Below, one piece after another: positions 1-7,617 of a stretch of 64,000 nucleotides of DNA; position 1 is the stretch's first letter, and every line of letters starts with the position of its first letter. The stretch is from Streptomyces sp. NBC_00094. Its GTDB lineage: Bacteria > Actinomycetota > Actinomycetes > Streptomycetales > Streptomycetaceae. The notes below the pieces were generated by a model. That model worked only from the letters and a program-made list of their open reading frames with translations, was not told the DNA's origin and ran no database searches. The stretch lies in the NCBI RefSeq assembly GCF_026343125.1, contig NZ_JAPEMB010000001.1:5275501-5339500 (forward strand), given 5' to 3'. The translations under genes and the position numbers were made by a program.

Positions 1-2
1 AC

Positions 3-845
3 CTGGAGCACCCGCGGGTCGTCGCGTTCGTCGCGAGGGTCCTGCGGGAGGCGGACGAGCGGGGCGCGGTGACGGACCGCGACCGGCTCCGGACGGCCCA
101 CGGGATCATCGTCCCGACCGTCCGGCCCGTGTACTCCGTGGAGGACCGGCGCCGCGTCTCCCGGACCCTGCGGCTCGGCCGCGGCTCGTGCAGCCAGCGC
201 ATGGCGGTCCTGGAATCGGTGGCCCGTTCGCTCGGCGTGCCGACCCGGGTGCGGGGCCTGCTCGTCGACGGCTCCTTCTGGTACCCGCGCTTCCCGAAGC
301 TGCGCCCGTTCGTGCCCGAGGAGGTGCTGCTGGCCTGGCCGGAGTTCCTGCTCGACGGCGCCTGGGTGCCGGTGGCGGACCTCTTCGCCGACGAGGGCAC
401 GCGCACGGACGGGAGCCGGGCCACGCGTACGGACGCGGCCGAGGGCACTCGTACGGACGCGGCCGAGGGCACTCGTACGGACGCGGGCGAAGGCGCTCGT
501 ACGGACGCGGCGGGCGCCCGTACGGACCCGGCCGGAGGCTCCCGTACGGCCGATGTCCCGCGCGGCGGCTTCACCAATTCCGGCCCGGAGACGCTCTTCG
601 AGGCCGTGGCCCGCACCTCGGTGGACTGGGACGCGCCGGCCGCGTGCGCGGGCTCCGTCGCCTCCTGCGACCTCTCCGCCCACCTCCGTACGGACCTCGG
701 CCGCTTCGACTCGCGCGACGACCTGTTCGCGCGTCACGGCCAGACACTGTGCCGCCCCGCCCGCACCCTCGCCGAGCCCGTCCTCGGCCGGTGGAGCGCG
801 GGCGCGGCACCCCTGCCGCCCGCCGCTACCCCTTCCGCCGCCTGA
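3..845 (+). CDS. Transglutaminase-like protein, 5' end outside window
   Basis: The frame is open from the left edge, so the N-terminus is missing. The segment GSCSQRMAVLESVAR followed by LGVPTRVRGL matches the nucleophile-Cys region of transglutaminase-like folds, and WPEFLLDGAWVPVADLF matches the downstream motif carrying the triad Asp. The position normally held by the catalytic His (HAW) reads LAW here, so the triad looks incomplete. At about 396-545 a run of near-identical GTRTDAAE-type units is inserted, caused by a tandem DNA repeat. The C-terminal third is unrecognised. The gene converges on sdhB and the two 3' ends overlap by 20 nt. The fold is fairly sure; activity is doubtful and the substrate unknown. 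Confidence 0.6.
   Translation: MEHPRVVAFVARVLREADERGAVTDRDRLRTAHGIIVPTVRPVYSVEDRRRVSRTLRLGRGSCSQRMAVLESVARSLGVPTRVRGLLVDGSFWYPRFPKLRPFVPEEVLLAWPEFLLDGAWVPVADLFADEGTRTDGSRATRTDAAEGTRTDAAEGTRTDAGEGARTDAAGARTDPAGGSRTADVPRGGFTNSGPETLFEAVARTSVDWDAPAACAGSVASCDLSAHLRTDLGRFDSRDDLFARHGQTLCRPARTLAEPVLGRWSAGAAPLPPAATPSAA
396..545 (+). repeat. In-frame tandem repeat in transglutaminase-like gene
   Basis: About six degenerate 21-24 bp units built on ACTCGTACGGACGCGGCCGA encode repeats of the type GTRTDAAE. The two central copies are almost identical, as expected for recent slippage. The repeat keeps the frame and probably forms a flexible linker. Confidence 0.8.
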
Positions 846-1596
846 TGGTGTTGCCGAGCCAGACCAGCGGGTCGTACTTCCGGTCCACGACCCGCTCCTT
901 CAGCGGGATCAGCGCGTTGTCGGTGATCCGGATGGACTCGGGACACACCTCCGTACAGCACTTGGTGATGTTGCAGTAGCCGAGCCCGTGCTGCTCCTGC
1001 GCGCTCCGCCGCCGGTCGATCCCGGCCTCCTCCGCCGCGTCGAGCGGGTGCATGTCGAGCTCCGCGATCCGCATGAGGAAGCGGGGCCCGGCGAAGGCCT
1101 CCTTGTTCTCCTCGTGGTCGCGCACCACATGGCAGGTGTCCTGGCACAGGAAGCACTCGATGCACTTCCTGAACTCCTGGGAGCGGTCCACGTCCTCCTG
1201 CCGCATCCGGTACTCGCCGGGGCCGACGCCCTCCGGCGGGACGAAGGCCGGGATCTCCCGGGCCTTCGCGTAGTTGAAGGAGACGTCCGTGACCAGGTCG
1301 CGGACGATCGGGAAGGCGCGCATCGGGGTCACGGTGATCACCTCGTCCCGCGCGAAGACCGACATCCGGGTCATGCAGAGCAGCCGTGGCCGTCCGTTGA
1401 TCTCGGCCGAGCACGAGCCGCACTTGCCCGCCTTGCAGTTCCAGCGCACCGCGAGGTCCGGCGCCTGGGTGGCCTGCAGACGGTGCACGACGTCGAGGAC
1501 GACCTCCCCGTCGTGCACCTCGACCGTGTAGTCGGTCAGCGCGCCGCCGTCGGTGTCGCCCCGCCACACCCGGAACCGCGCGTCGTAGGTACTCAT
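826..1596 (-). CDS. sdhB: Succinate dehydrogenase / fumarate reductase iron-sulfur subunit
   Basis: A 256-residue protein that carries electrons from the flavoprotein to the quinone site. The N-terminal plant-type ferredoxin domain has CKAGKCGSC and a later LLC, the four [2Fe-2S] ligands. The C-terminal domain has CIECFLCQDTCH and CCTEVCPE, ligands of the [4Fe-4S] and [3Fe-4S] clusters. The ATG at 1596 overlaps the sdhA stop codon (ATGA), so the two are translationally coupled. The membrane subunit lies upstream in the same operon. The proteins resemble the Sdh1-type enzyme of mycobacteria (Rv0247c-Rv0249c) more than classical SdhCDAB; that subtype is inferred from operon form and membrane-subunit features. 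Confidence 0.93.
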   Translation of the reverse strand: MSTYDARFRVWRGDTDGGALTDYTVEVHDGEVVLDVVHRLQATQAPDLAVRWNCKAGKCGSCSAEINGRPRLLCMTRMSVFARDEVITVTPMRAFPIVRDLVTDVSFNYAKAREIPAFVPPEGVGPGEYRMRQEDVDRSQEFRKCIECFLCQDTCHVVRDHEENKEAFAGPRFLMRIAELDMHPLDAAEEAGIDRRRSAQEQHGLGYCNITKCCTEVCPESIRITDNALIPLKERVVDRKYDPLVWLGNTIRRRKG

Positions 1597-3518
1597 GAGC
1601 CCAGCTCCCCGTCCAGCTCCAGCTCGCCGTCGGCGAGGTACTTGGCCAGCTCCTCCCGCTCGAAGAGCGCGAGGAGATCCGGGCGGACGGGCTCGGTACG
1701 GATCCGTTCGAGCGCGATGCCCTCGCACCCGCTCTCCACGTGACACAGCAGGTTCACCGGCCGCCACTCCCGCACCATCGTCGGGTGGTCCTCGCGGGTG
1801 TGCCCGCCCCGGGACTCGGTGCGCTCCAGGGCCGCCCGGGCCACGCACTCGCCGACGAGCAGCATGTTCCGCAGGTCGAGGGCGAGGTGCCAGCCGGGAT
1901 TGAACTGCCGGTGCCCCTCGACCGTGACCCGGCGGGCCCGCTCCCGCAGTGCGGCGATCCGCTCCAGGGCCTCGGCCATCTCGCCCTCCCGCCGGATGAT
2001 CCCGACGAGGTCGTTCATCGTCTGCTGCAGTTCCTGGTGGAGCGTGTACGGGTTCTCCGGCGGCGTCCCGTCCGAGCCGGCGCTCGGGGCCGCGCCGCCG
2101 AACGGCGCCAGCGCCTCCGCCTCCGCGGCCTCGACCTCGGACGGTACGACTCCGCCGCCCGCCCCGGACACCGCGTACTGCGCCGCGTACAGACCGGCCC
2201 GCCGGCCGAAGACGAGCAGGTCGGAGAGCGAGTTGCCGCCGAGCCGGTTGGAGCCGTGCATACCGCCCGCGACCTCGCCGGCCGCGAAGAGTCCGGGCAC
2301 GCCGACCGTCGCCGCCGTCTCCGAGTCGACGGCGATCCCGCCCATCACGTAGTGACAGGTCGGCCCGACCTCCATCGCCTCCGCCGTGATGTCGACGTCG
2401 GCCAGCTCCTTGAACTGGTGGTACATCGAGGGGAGCCGCCGCCGGATCACCTCCGCCGGCATCCGCGTCGACACGTCGAGGAACACCCCGCCGTGCGGGG
2501 AGCCGCGGCCCGCCTTCACCTCGGAGTTGATGGCCCGCGCCACCTCGTCGCGCGGCAGCAGCTCGGGAGGGCGCCGGTTGCGGTCGGGATCCTCGTACCA
2601 GCGGTCGCCCTCCTCCTCCGTCTGCGCGTACTTCTCCTTGAAGACGTCGGGGACGTAGTCGAACATGAACCGCCGGCCCTCGGAGTTCCGCAGGACCCCG
2701 CCGTCGCCGCGCACGGACTCGGTGACGAGGATCCCCTTCACCGAGGGTGGCCAGACCATCCCGGTCGGATGGAACTGCACGAACTCCATGTTCACCAGCG
2801 GCGCCCCCGCGAGCAGGGCCAGCGCCTGCCCGTCGCCCGTGTACTCCCACGAGTTCGAGGTCACCTTGAAGGACTTGCCGATGCCGCCGGTCGCGAGGAC
2901 GACCGCGGGCGCCTCCAGAACGAGGAAGCGCCCGCTCTCCCGCTCGTAACAGAAGACCCCGGCGACCTGCCCGTCCCGGTCCTTCAGGATCCGGGTGACC
3001 GTGAACTCCTGGAAGACCTTCAGCCGTGCCTCGTGGTCACCGGTCTCGCGGTGGTCCTCCTGCTGGAGGCCGACGATCTTCTGCTGCAGGGTCCGGAGGA
3101 GTTCGAGGCCGGTCCGGTCGCCGACGTGCGCGAGCCGCGGGTACTCGTGGCCGCCGAAGTTGCGCTGCGAGATCCGGCCGTCCGGGGTGCGGTCGAAGAG
3201 GGCGCCCCAGGTCTCCAGCTCCCAGACCCGCTCGGGGGCCTCCTGGGCGTGCAGCTCGGCCATCCGCCACTGGTTGAGGAACTTCCCGCCGCGCATGGTG
3301 TCGCGGAAGTGCACCTTCCAGTCGTCGTGCTCGTTGGCGTTGGCCATCGAGGCGGCGATGCCGCCCTCGGCCATGACGGTGTGGGCCTTGCCGAACAGGG
3401 ACTTGCAGATCACTGCGGTCCGCGCGCCCGCCCGGCGCGCCTCGATCGCGGCCCGCAGCCCGGCCCCGCCGGCGCCGACCACGACCACGTCCCACCGTTG
3501 CCGCTCCACCACTGCCAT
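1593..3518 (-). CDS. sdhA: Succinate dehydrogenase / fumarate reductase flavoprotein subunit
   Basis: A 641-residue flavoprotein that oxidises succinate to fumarate. The N-terminal GAGGAGLRAA is the dinucleotide-binding motif. HTVMAEGGIA contains the His that normally bonds FAD covalently. FHPTGMV, SVRGDGGVLRN and HGSNRLGGNSLSD are the substrate-site and capping-domain signatures of the SdhA/FrdA family. The start MAVVERQRW at 3518 is chosen because it lies one base past the sdhC stop; longer readings run into sdhC. The 3' end overlaps the start of sdhB. The whole set appears to be one transcript running from about 4622 to 826. Confidence 0.93.
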   Translation of the reverse strand: MAVVERQRWDVVVVGAGGAGLRAAIEARRAGARTAVICKSLFGKAHTVMAEGGIAASMANANEHDDWKVHFRDTMRGGKFLNQWRMAELHAQEAPERVWELETWGALFDRTPDGRISQRNFGGHEYPRLAHVGDRTGLELLRTLQQKIVGLQQEDHRETGDHEARLKVFQEFTVTRILKDRDGQVAGVFCYERESGRFLVLEAPAVVLATGGIGKSFKVTSNSWEYTGDGQALALLAGAPLVNMEFVQFHPTGMVWPPSVKGILVTESVRGDGGVLRNSEGRRFMFDYVPDVFKEKYAQTEEEGDRWYEDPDRNRRPPELLPRDEVARAINSEVKAGRGSPHGGVFLDVSTRMPAEVIRRRLPSMYHQFKELADVDITAEAMEVGPTCHYVMGGIAVDSETAATVGVPGLFAAGEVAGGMHGSNRLGGNSLSDLLVFGRRAGLYAAQYAVSGAGGGVVPSEVEAAEAEALAPFGGAAPSAGSDGTPPENPYTLHQELQQTMNDLVGIIRREGEMAEALERIAALRERARRVTVEGHRQFNPGWHLALDLRNMLLVGECVARAALERTESRGGHTREDHPTMVREWRPVNLLCHVESGCEGIALERIRTEPVRPDLLALFEREELAKYLADGELELDGELGS

Positions 3519-3519
3519 C

Positions 3520-4350
3520 TCAGAAGAACCTCGGGTCGTCGAAGGTGCCGGTCGCGAGCAGGTACACGTACAGGTCACAGACGGCGACGCTGATCAGCGA
3601 GGCCCACGCGAGCTGCATGTGCCATCGGTTCAGCCGTCCGGTCCAGGTCCACAGCCGGTAGCGGACGGGGTGCTTCGAGAAGTGCCGCAGCCGCCCGCCG
3701 ACGATGTGCCGGCAGGAGTGGCAGGAGAGGGTGTACGCCCAGATGAGGACGATGTTCACGAGGAAGACGAGCGTCCCGAGCCCCGCGTGCCCCCAGGCGT
3801 ACGAGGCGTCGCGGAAGGTCAGCACGGTGTCGTACGTGAGGATCCCGGCGACCGGCAGCGCCGCGTAGAAGAAGTACCGGTGGACGTTCTGCAGGATGAG
3901 CGGGAAGCGGGTCTCGCCCGTGTACGTACGGTGGGGCTCGGCGACCGCGCAGGCCGGGGGAGACGCCCAGAAGCCCCGGTAGTACGCCTTGCGGTAGTAG
4001 TAGCAGGTCAGCCGGAAGCCGAGCGGGAAGACCAGGATCAGCAGGGCGGGGGAGAGGCCCCACCAACTGCCGAAGAGCGCCCAGTTCGGGCCGCCCTCCA
4101 TGGGGACGCAGTTCGACGCCAGGCAGGGCGAGTAGAACGGCGAGACGTAGGGGGCGGCGTAGTAGTCGGCGGCGGCGAACGCCCGCCAGGTCGAGTACGC
4201 GACGAAGGCGATCAGCCCGGCCGCGGTGACCGCGGGGGAGAGCCACCAGCGGTCGGTGCGCAGATGGCGGTCGGCGATGGCGGCGCGCCCCGGGGAGCGC
4301 ACCCCCGTCGCCGATCCGTGGCTCGTCGGGGGTTCTGTGCCTGTGGCCAA
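3520..4350 (-). CDS. sdhC: Succinate dehydrogenase cytochrome b-type membrane anchor
   Basis: A 276-residue polytopic membrane protein with about five hydrophobic segments (near residues 37-58, 92-115, 148-170, 180-203 and 235-262). His residues at QNVHRYF, WGHAG and LSCHSCRHIVGG are candidates for heme and quinone binding. It is much longer than classical SdhC or SdhD subunits and resembles the single large anchor of mycobacterial Sdh1. The start is TTG at 4350, preceded by a strong AGGAGG five bases upstream. The stop is one base before the sdhA ATG, indicating tight coupling. Confidence 0.82.
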   Translation of the reverse strand: MATGTEPPTSHGSATGVRSPGRAAIADRHLRTDRWWLSPAVTAAGLIAFVAYSTWRAFAAADYYAAPYVSPFYSPCLASNCVPMEGGPNWALFGSWWGLSPALLILVFPLGFRLTCYYYRKAYYRGFWASPPACAVAEPHRTYTGETRFPLILQNVHRYFFYAALPVAGILTYDTVLTFRDASYAWGHAGLGTLVFLVNIVLIWAYTLSCHSCRHIVGGRLRHFSKHPVRYRLWTWTGRLNRWHMQLAWASLISVAVCDLYVYLLATGTFDDPRFF

Positions 4351-4400
4351 CAGGGCCTCCTGCGGTCGGCTCTACGGTCGGCTGCCGCCCTTGCCACCGG

Positions 4401-4622
4401 TCACGGCGCGTGGCGGTCGCGTGCTCCCAGTCCCTCGTCGTCCACGTCCTTCCACAGCCCGCTGTCGTACGGGGCGTCGGGGACGGTCACCATGCTCTCG
4501 GCGCGGCCGGTGGTCGTGGGCGCGCCCCGCTCTCCGGTGATGCTGCGCTCCAGCTGCCCGACCGTGCGGACCAGGTCTTCGAGGCAGTGCTTGACGGCTG
4601 CCAGATCGTCCTGAACGGACAT
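4401..4622 (-). CDS. Small conserved-looking protein heading the sdh operon
   Basis: A 73-residue protein (MSVQDDLAAVKHCLEDL start) with ATG at 4622 after GTGAGGG. The first half reads as an amphipathic helix or short coiled coil (LAAVKHCLEDLVRTVGQLE). The second half is polar and ends in acidic residues. It has no membrane segment and no cysteine pair. It lies 50 bp upstream of sdhC on the same strand, so it is probably the first gene of the operon. Mycobacterial sdh1 has a small fourth gene (Rv0250c) in the equivalent place; homology to it is only suspected from position and size. Confidence 0.6.
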   Translation of the reverse strand: MSVQDDLAAVKHCLEDLVRTVGQLERSITGERGAPTTTGRAESMVTVPDAPYDSGLWKDVDDEGLGARDRHAP

Positions 4623-4904
4623 GGGTTGCCCTCACTTCCGCGAGTGACTTCCTGGGCGACTTCCGTGGGCGAACACCGGAGAGTGTCGCGCGTCACATAG
4701 CGCTTGGGAAGCCGTGCGTACGGGATTCCGCAGGGATTCCACCCGTCCGGAGCGCTCCGCTTCCGGGGGTTGGGCCGCACGAGTGGGGTTTCCCGGACGT
4801 GCCGCCGTGTCGCCGTGGCCGGATCCGCTCCGTCCTTTTCAGTGTATGAGCAATAGGTGTGATCATCTCCAAATGGAATGAATCTGGACGAAGGGGTACA
4901 AGTC

Positions 4905-7292
4905 ATGTCCCAGTTCGGCGCCCCTCGCGGGAGGACATGCTCCAGGAGCCCCCGCTCCCGCACGCTCCGCTCCGTCGCCACCCTCACGAGTGCGGTCCTC
5001 GCCGTCACCGTGCTCGCGGGCTGCAGTTCCGACGACGAAACCGGCCAGGCCCAGGCCGCCGCCCAGGACAACGCCCCGGCCGCGCGCGACGACGTCGCCG
5101 ACGGAGGCACCCTGCGCTGGGCCGTCGACGCGGCGCCCACCACCCTCAACAGCTTCCAGGCCGACGCCGACGCCACCACCGCCCGCGTCGCCGGGGCCGT
5201 ACTCCCCTCGCTCTACACGATCGACGAGCGGGGCCGGCCGCAGCGGAACCCGGACTACCTGGAGTCCTCGCAGGTCGTCGAGACCGAGCCCAAGCAGGTC
5301 GTCCTCTACAAGCTCAACCAGCAGGCGGTGTGGAGCGACGGGCGCGAGATCGGGGCCTCCGACTTCGTGGCGCAGTGGCGGGCGCTGAGCGGCCGCGACA
5401 CCGCGTACTGGACCGCCCGGAACTCCGGCTACGAGCGGATCGAGAAGATCGAGCGGGGCAGGAACGACCTGGAGGTGCGGGTCACCTTCTCCAAGCCGTA
5501 CGCCGACTGGCAGTCCCTCTTCACCCCGCTCTACCCGAAGCAGGTGATGGGGTCCCCGAACGCCTTCAACGACGGGGCGCGCACCACCCTCAAGGCCACC
5601 GCAGGACCGTTCCTGCTGAAGTCGGCCGACCGGAAGACCGGCGACGTCACCCTCGTCCGCAACCCCCGCTGGTGGGGTCAGCCCGCCAAGCTCGACAGCA
5701 TCGTCCTCAAGGCCGTCCCGCGGGCCGAGCGGTCCGCCGCCCTCGCCGCGGGCACGCTCGACCTGGCCGAGATCGACCGGTCCACGGCCGAACGGATCGC
5801 CGTCGCGCTCCGGGACGCCCGCGCCGGCCGGAACGGCGCGCAGGCCGCCCTCGCCCACGGGCCCGGCTCCGCGATCACCCCCTCCAAGGCCCTGAAGTCC
5901 TGGGCCCTCGCGTACGGCTCCGACGAGGAGAAGGCGGAGGAGGTCCAGGCCGCACGCAAGAAGAACAAGGAAGCCGTCGCCCGGTACGCGCGCCAGCAGG
6001 ACGGCCTCGCCGGCTTCGCGGTCCGCAAGTCCCTGGAGCCCGCCTACACCCAGCTCTCGCTGAACGGCGAGTCCGGCGCACTCGCCGACGAGCGGGTGCG
6101 ACGCGCGGTGGCCCGTGCCATCAACCGCCAGGAGCTGGCCGAATCCGTACTCAAGCCGCTCGGCCTCCCGGCGTCGCCCCCCGGCAGCCACCTGGCCCTC
6201 GCCGGCCAGGCGGCGTACGCGGACAGCAGCGACGCGCTCGGCGAGCAGGACACCAAGGAGGCGCGGGCACTCCTCGCCGACGCGGGCTGGGTCCCGGGCG
6301 GGGCGCTCCGGAAGCCGGCCGGCGCGAAGGAGGCCACCAAGGCCGGTGGCGAGGCCGACAAGGCCGGGAAGCGGTCCGTCGGCAAGGCCGACAGCTCCTC
6401 CACCGACGCCAAGAAGAGGGCCGGCGACACCGCCTCCGACGAGGGCCTCTACATCGTCGGCGACGACAAGCCGGGCGACCGCAGGGCCGTTCCCGTCCCC
6501 GTCATCGGCGCCGCGGGCCCCGAGAACGGCACCGACGTCCTCGCCCCGGCCGCGGCCGCCGCGGGCCAGAGCGCCGCGCTCCTCGCCCGGGCCGAGGCGC
6601 TCGACAACGGCACGGGCTCCGGCGCCCGGGCCGCCCAGTCGGTCGCCAAGCCGGACCAGGGCGTGGCCGGGGCCTACGCCCCGCGCGGCACCGCGGCCCC
6701 CGTGACCGTGCCCGAGGCCGCGCGGGCCCTCGGCAAGGACGGCAAGCCGCTCAGCCTCCGCTTCGTCCTGCCGTCCGGGCCCGGCTCCGAGTCGCTGCGG
6801 GCGGTCGGCGACCGGATCGTCCGGATGCTCGACGCCGTGGGGATCCGTACGGAGGTCACCAAGGTCTCCGACGACAGCTTCTTCAAGGACCACGTCGCCG
6901 CCGGCGACTACGACCTGGCCCTCTACTCCTGGCCGGCCTCCGCCTTCCCGGCGACCGACGCCCGGCCGATCTTCGCCAAGCCCGAGCCCGCCTCGGACGG
7001 CTCACTCCTGGTCGAGCAGAACTACTCGCGGGTCGGCACCGACCGAATCGACCAGTTGTTCGATCAGGCGGCGGGGACGCTCGACGAGGAGGAGGCCCGC
7101 GAACTGGTCCGCCAGGCCGACGCCCGCATCTGGGCCGCCGCCGGCTCCATCCCCCTCTACCAGCGCCCCCAGCTCGTCGCCGCCAAGGCCGATCTCGTGA
7201 ACGCGGGGGCCTGGGGCCTCGCTGCTCCCCGCTACCAGGACATCGGCTTCAGGAAGCCCGAATCCTCCAAGGGAGCAGAGCGAAACAGCTGA
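4905..7292 (+). CDS. lpqW: LpqW-like family 5 solute-binding lipoprotein
   Basis: A 795-residue exported lipoprotein. The signal peptide ends in the lipobox LAGC (VTVLAGCSSDD). Two parts of an SBP_bac_5 (oligopeptide-binding type) fold are visible: an N-terminal lobe starting at GGTLRWAVDAAPTTLN and a C-terminal part ending near YQDIGFRKPE. They are separated by a Lys/Ala/Asp-rich stretch of roughly 150 residues that looks disordered. No permease or ATPase follows; the next gene is typA, the neighbour that lpqW has in mycobacteria, where LpqW affects lipoglycan synthesis rather than import. The start at 4905 has AAGGGG upstream; an ATG at 4878 has no ribosome site. Confidence 0.75.
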   Translation: MSQFGAPRGRTCSRSPRSRTLRSVATLTSAVLAVTVLAGCSSDDETGQAQAAAQDNAPAARDDVADGGTLRWAVDAAPTTLNSFQADADATTARVAGAVLPSLYTIDERGRPQRNPDYLESSQVVETEPKQVVLYKLNQQAVWSDGREIGASDFVAQWRALSGRDTAYWTARNSGYERIEKIERGRNDLEVRVTFSKPYADWQSLFTPLYPKQVMGSPNAFNDGARTTLKATAGPFLLKSADRKTGDVTLVRNPRWWGQPAKLDSIVLKAVPRAERSAALAAGTLDLAEIDRSTAERIAVALRDARAGRNGAQAALAHGPGSAITPSKALKSWALAYGSDEEKAEEVQAARKKNKEAVARYARQQDGLAGFAVRKSLEPAYTQLSLNGESGALADERVRRAVARAINRQELAESVLKPLGLPASPPGSHLALAGQAAYADSSDALGEQDTKEARALLADAGWVPGGALRKPAGAKEATKAGGEADKAGKRSVGKADSSSTDAKKRAGDTASDEGLYIVGDDKPGDRRAVPVPVIGAAGPENGTDVLAPAAAAAGQSAALLARAEALDNGTGSGARAAQSVAKPDQGVAGAYAPRGTAAPVTVPEAARALGKDGKPLSLRFVLPSGPGSESLRAVGDRIVRMLDAVGIRTEVTKVSDDSFFKDHVAAGDYDLALYSWPASAFPATDARPIFAKPEPASDGSLLVEQNYSRVGTDRIDQLFDQAAGTLDEEEARELVRQADARIWAAAGSIPLYQRPQLVAAKADLVNAGAWGLAAPRYQDIGFRKPESSKGAERNS

Positions 7293-7348
7293 AAGCTCCA
7301 AAGTCTCCGAAACCGCAGGTCACAACCTCAGAAGCAGCTCAAGTTCCT

Positions 7349-7373
7349 TGCCCGCCGGTGATCCCGGCGGGCA
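7349..7373 (+). terminator. Hairpin after the LpqW-like gene
   Basis: A perfect 10-bp stem (TGCCCGCCGG and its complement) with the loop TGATC, about 55 bp past the stop at 7292. There is no U-tract, which is usual in Streptomyces. The remaining bases up to the typA start at 7618 hold no other clear signal. Confidence 0.7.
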
Positions 7374-7617
7374 GGATCGCGACGGCCGCTTGACCCGGCC
7401 CGTCCACTGTCACACCGCAGTCGCACCGCAGCCGTACCGCGCCCCCAGCGCACCCCCGCCGCACCCCGAAATCCCTTAGTAGACCTCCCGGATCGCGGGC
7501 GGGGAAGCCCCTTGCGTGGCAGCCCCGTACCATGGGAGGTAGCCGTGGCGCGTCCGCCCGGTGGGCGTACGAGGAACTGACGCCGCATCCCACGATCCGA
7601 GAGAAGCGCAAGCACCC

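Noticed and set aside
553..4614. Long open frames on the + strand opposite the sdh operon
   Set aside because: They are antisense shadows produced by high GC at third codon positions; the reverse frames carry complete family motifs with proper starts.
4859..7393. 844-residue alternative + frame across the LpqW-like gene
   Set aside because: It is Arg/Pro-rich shadow sequence; the frame at 4905 has signal peptide, lipobox and SBP motifs.
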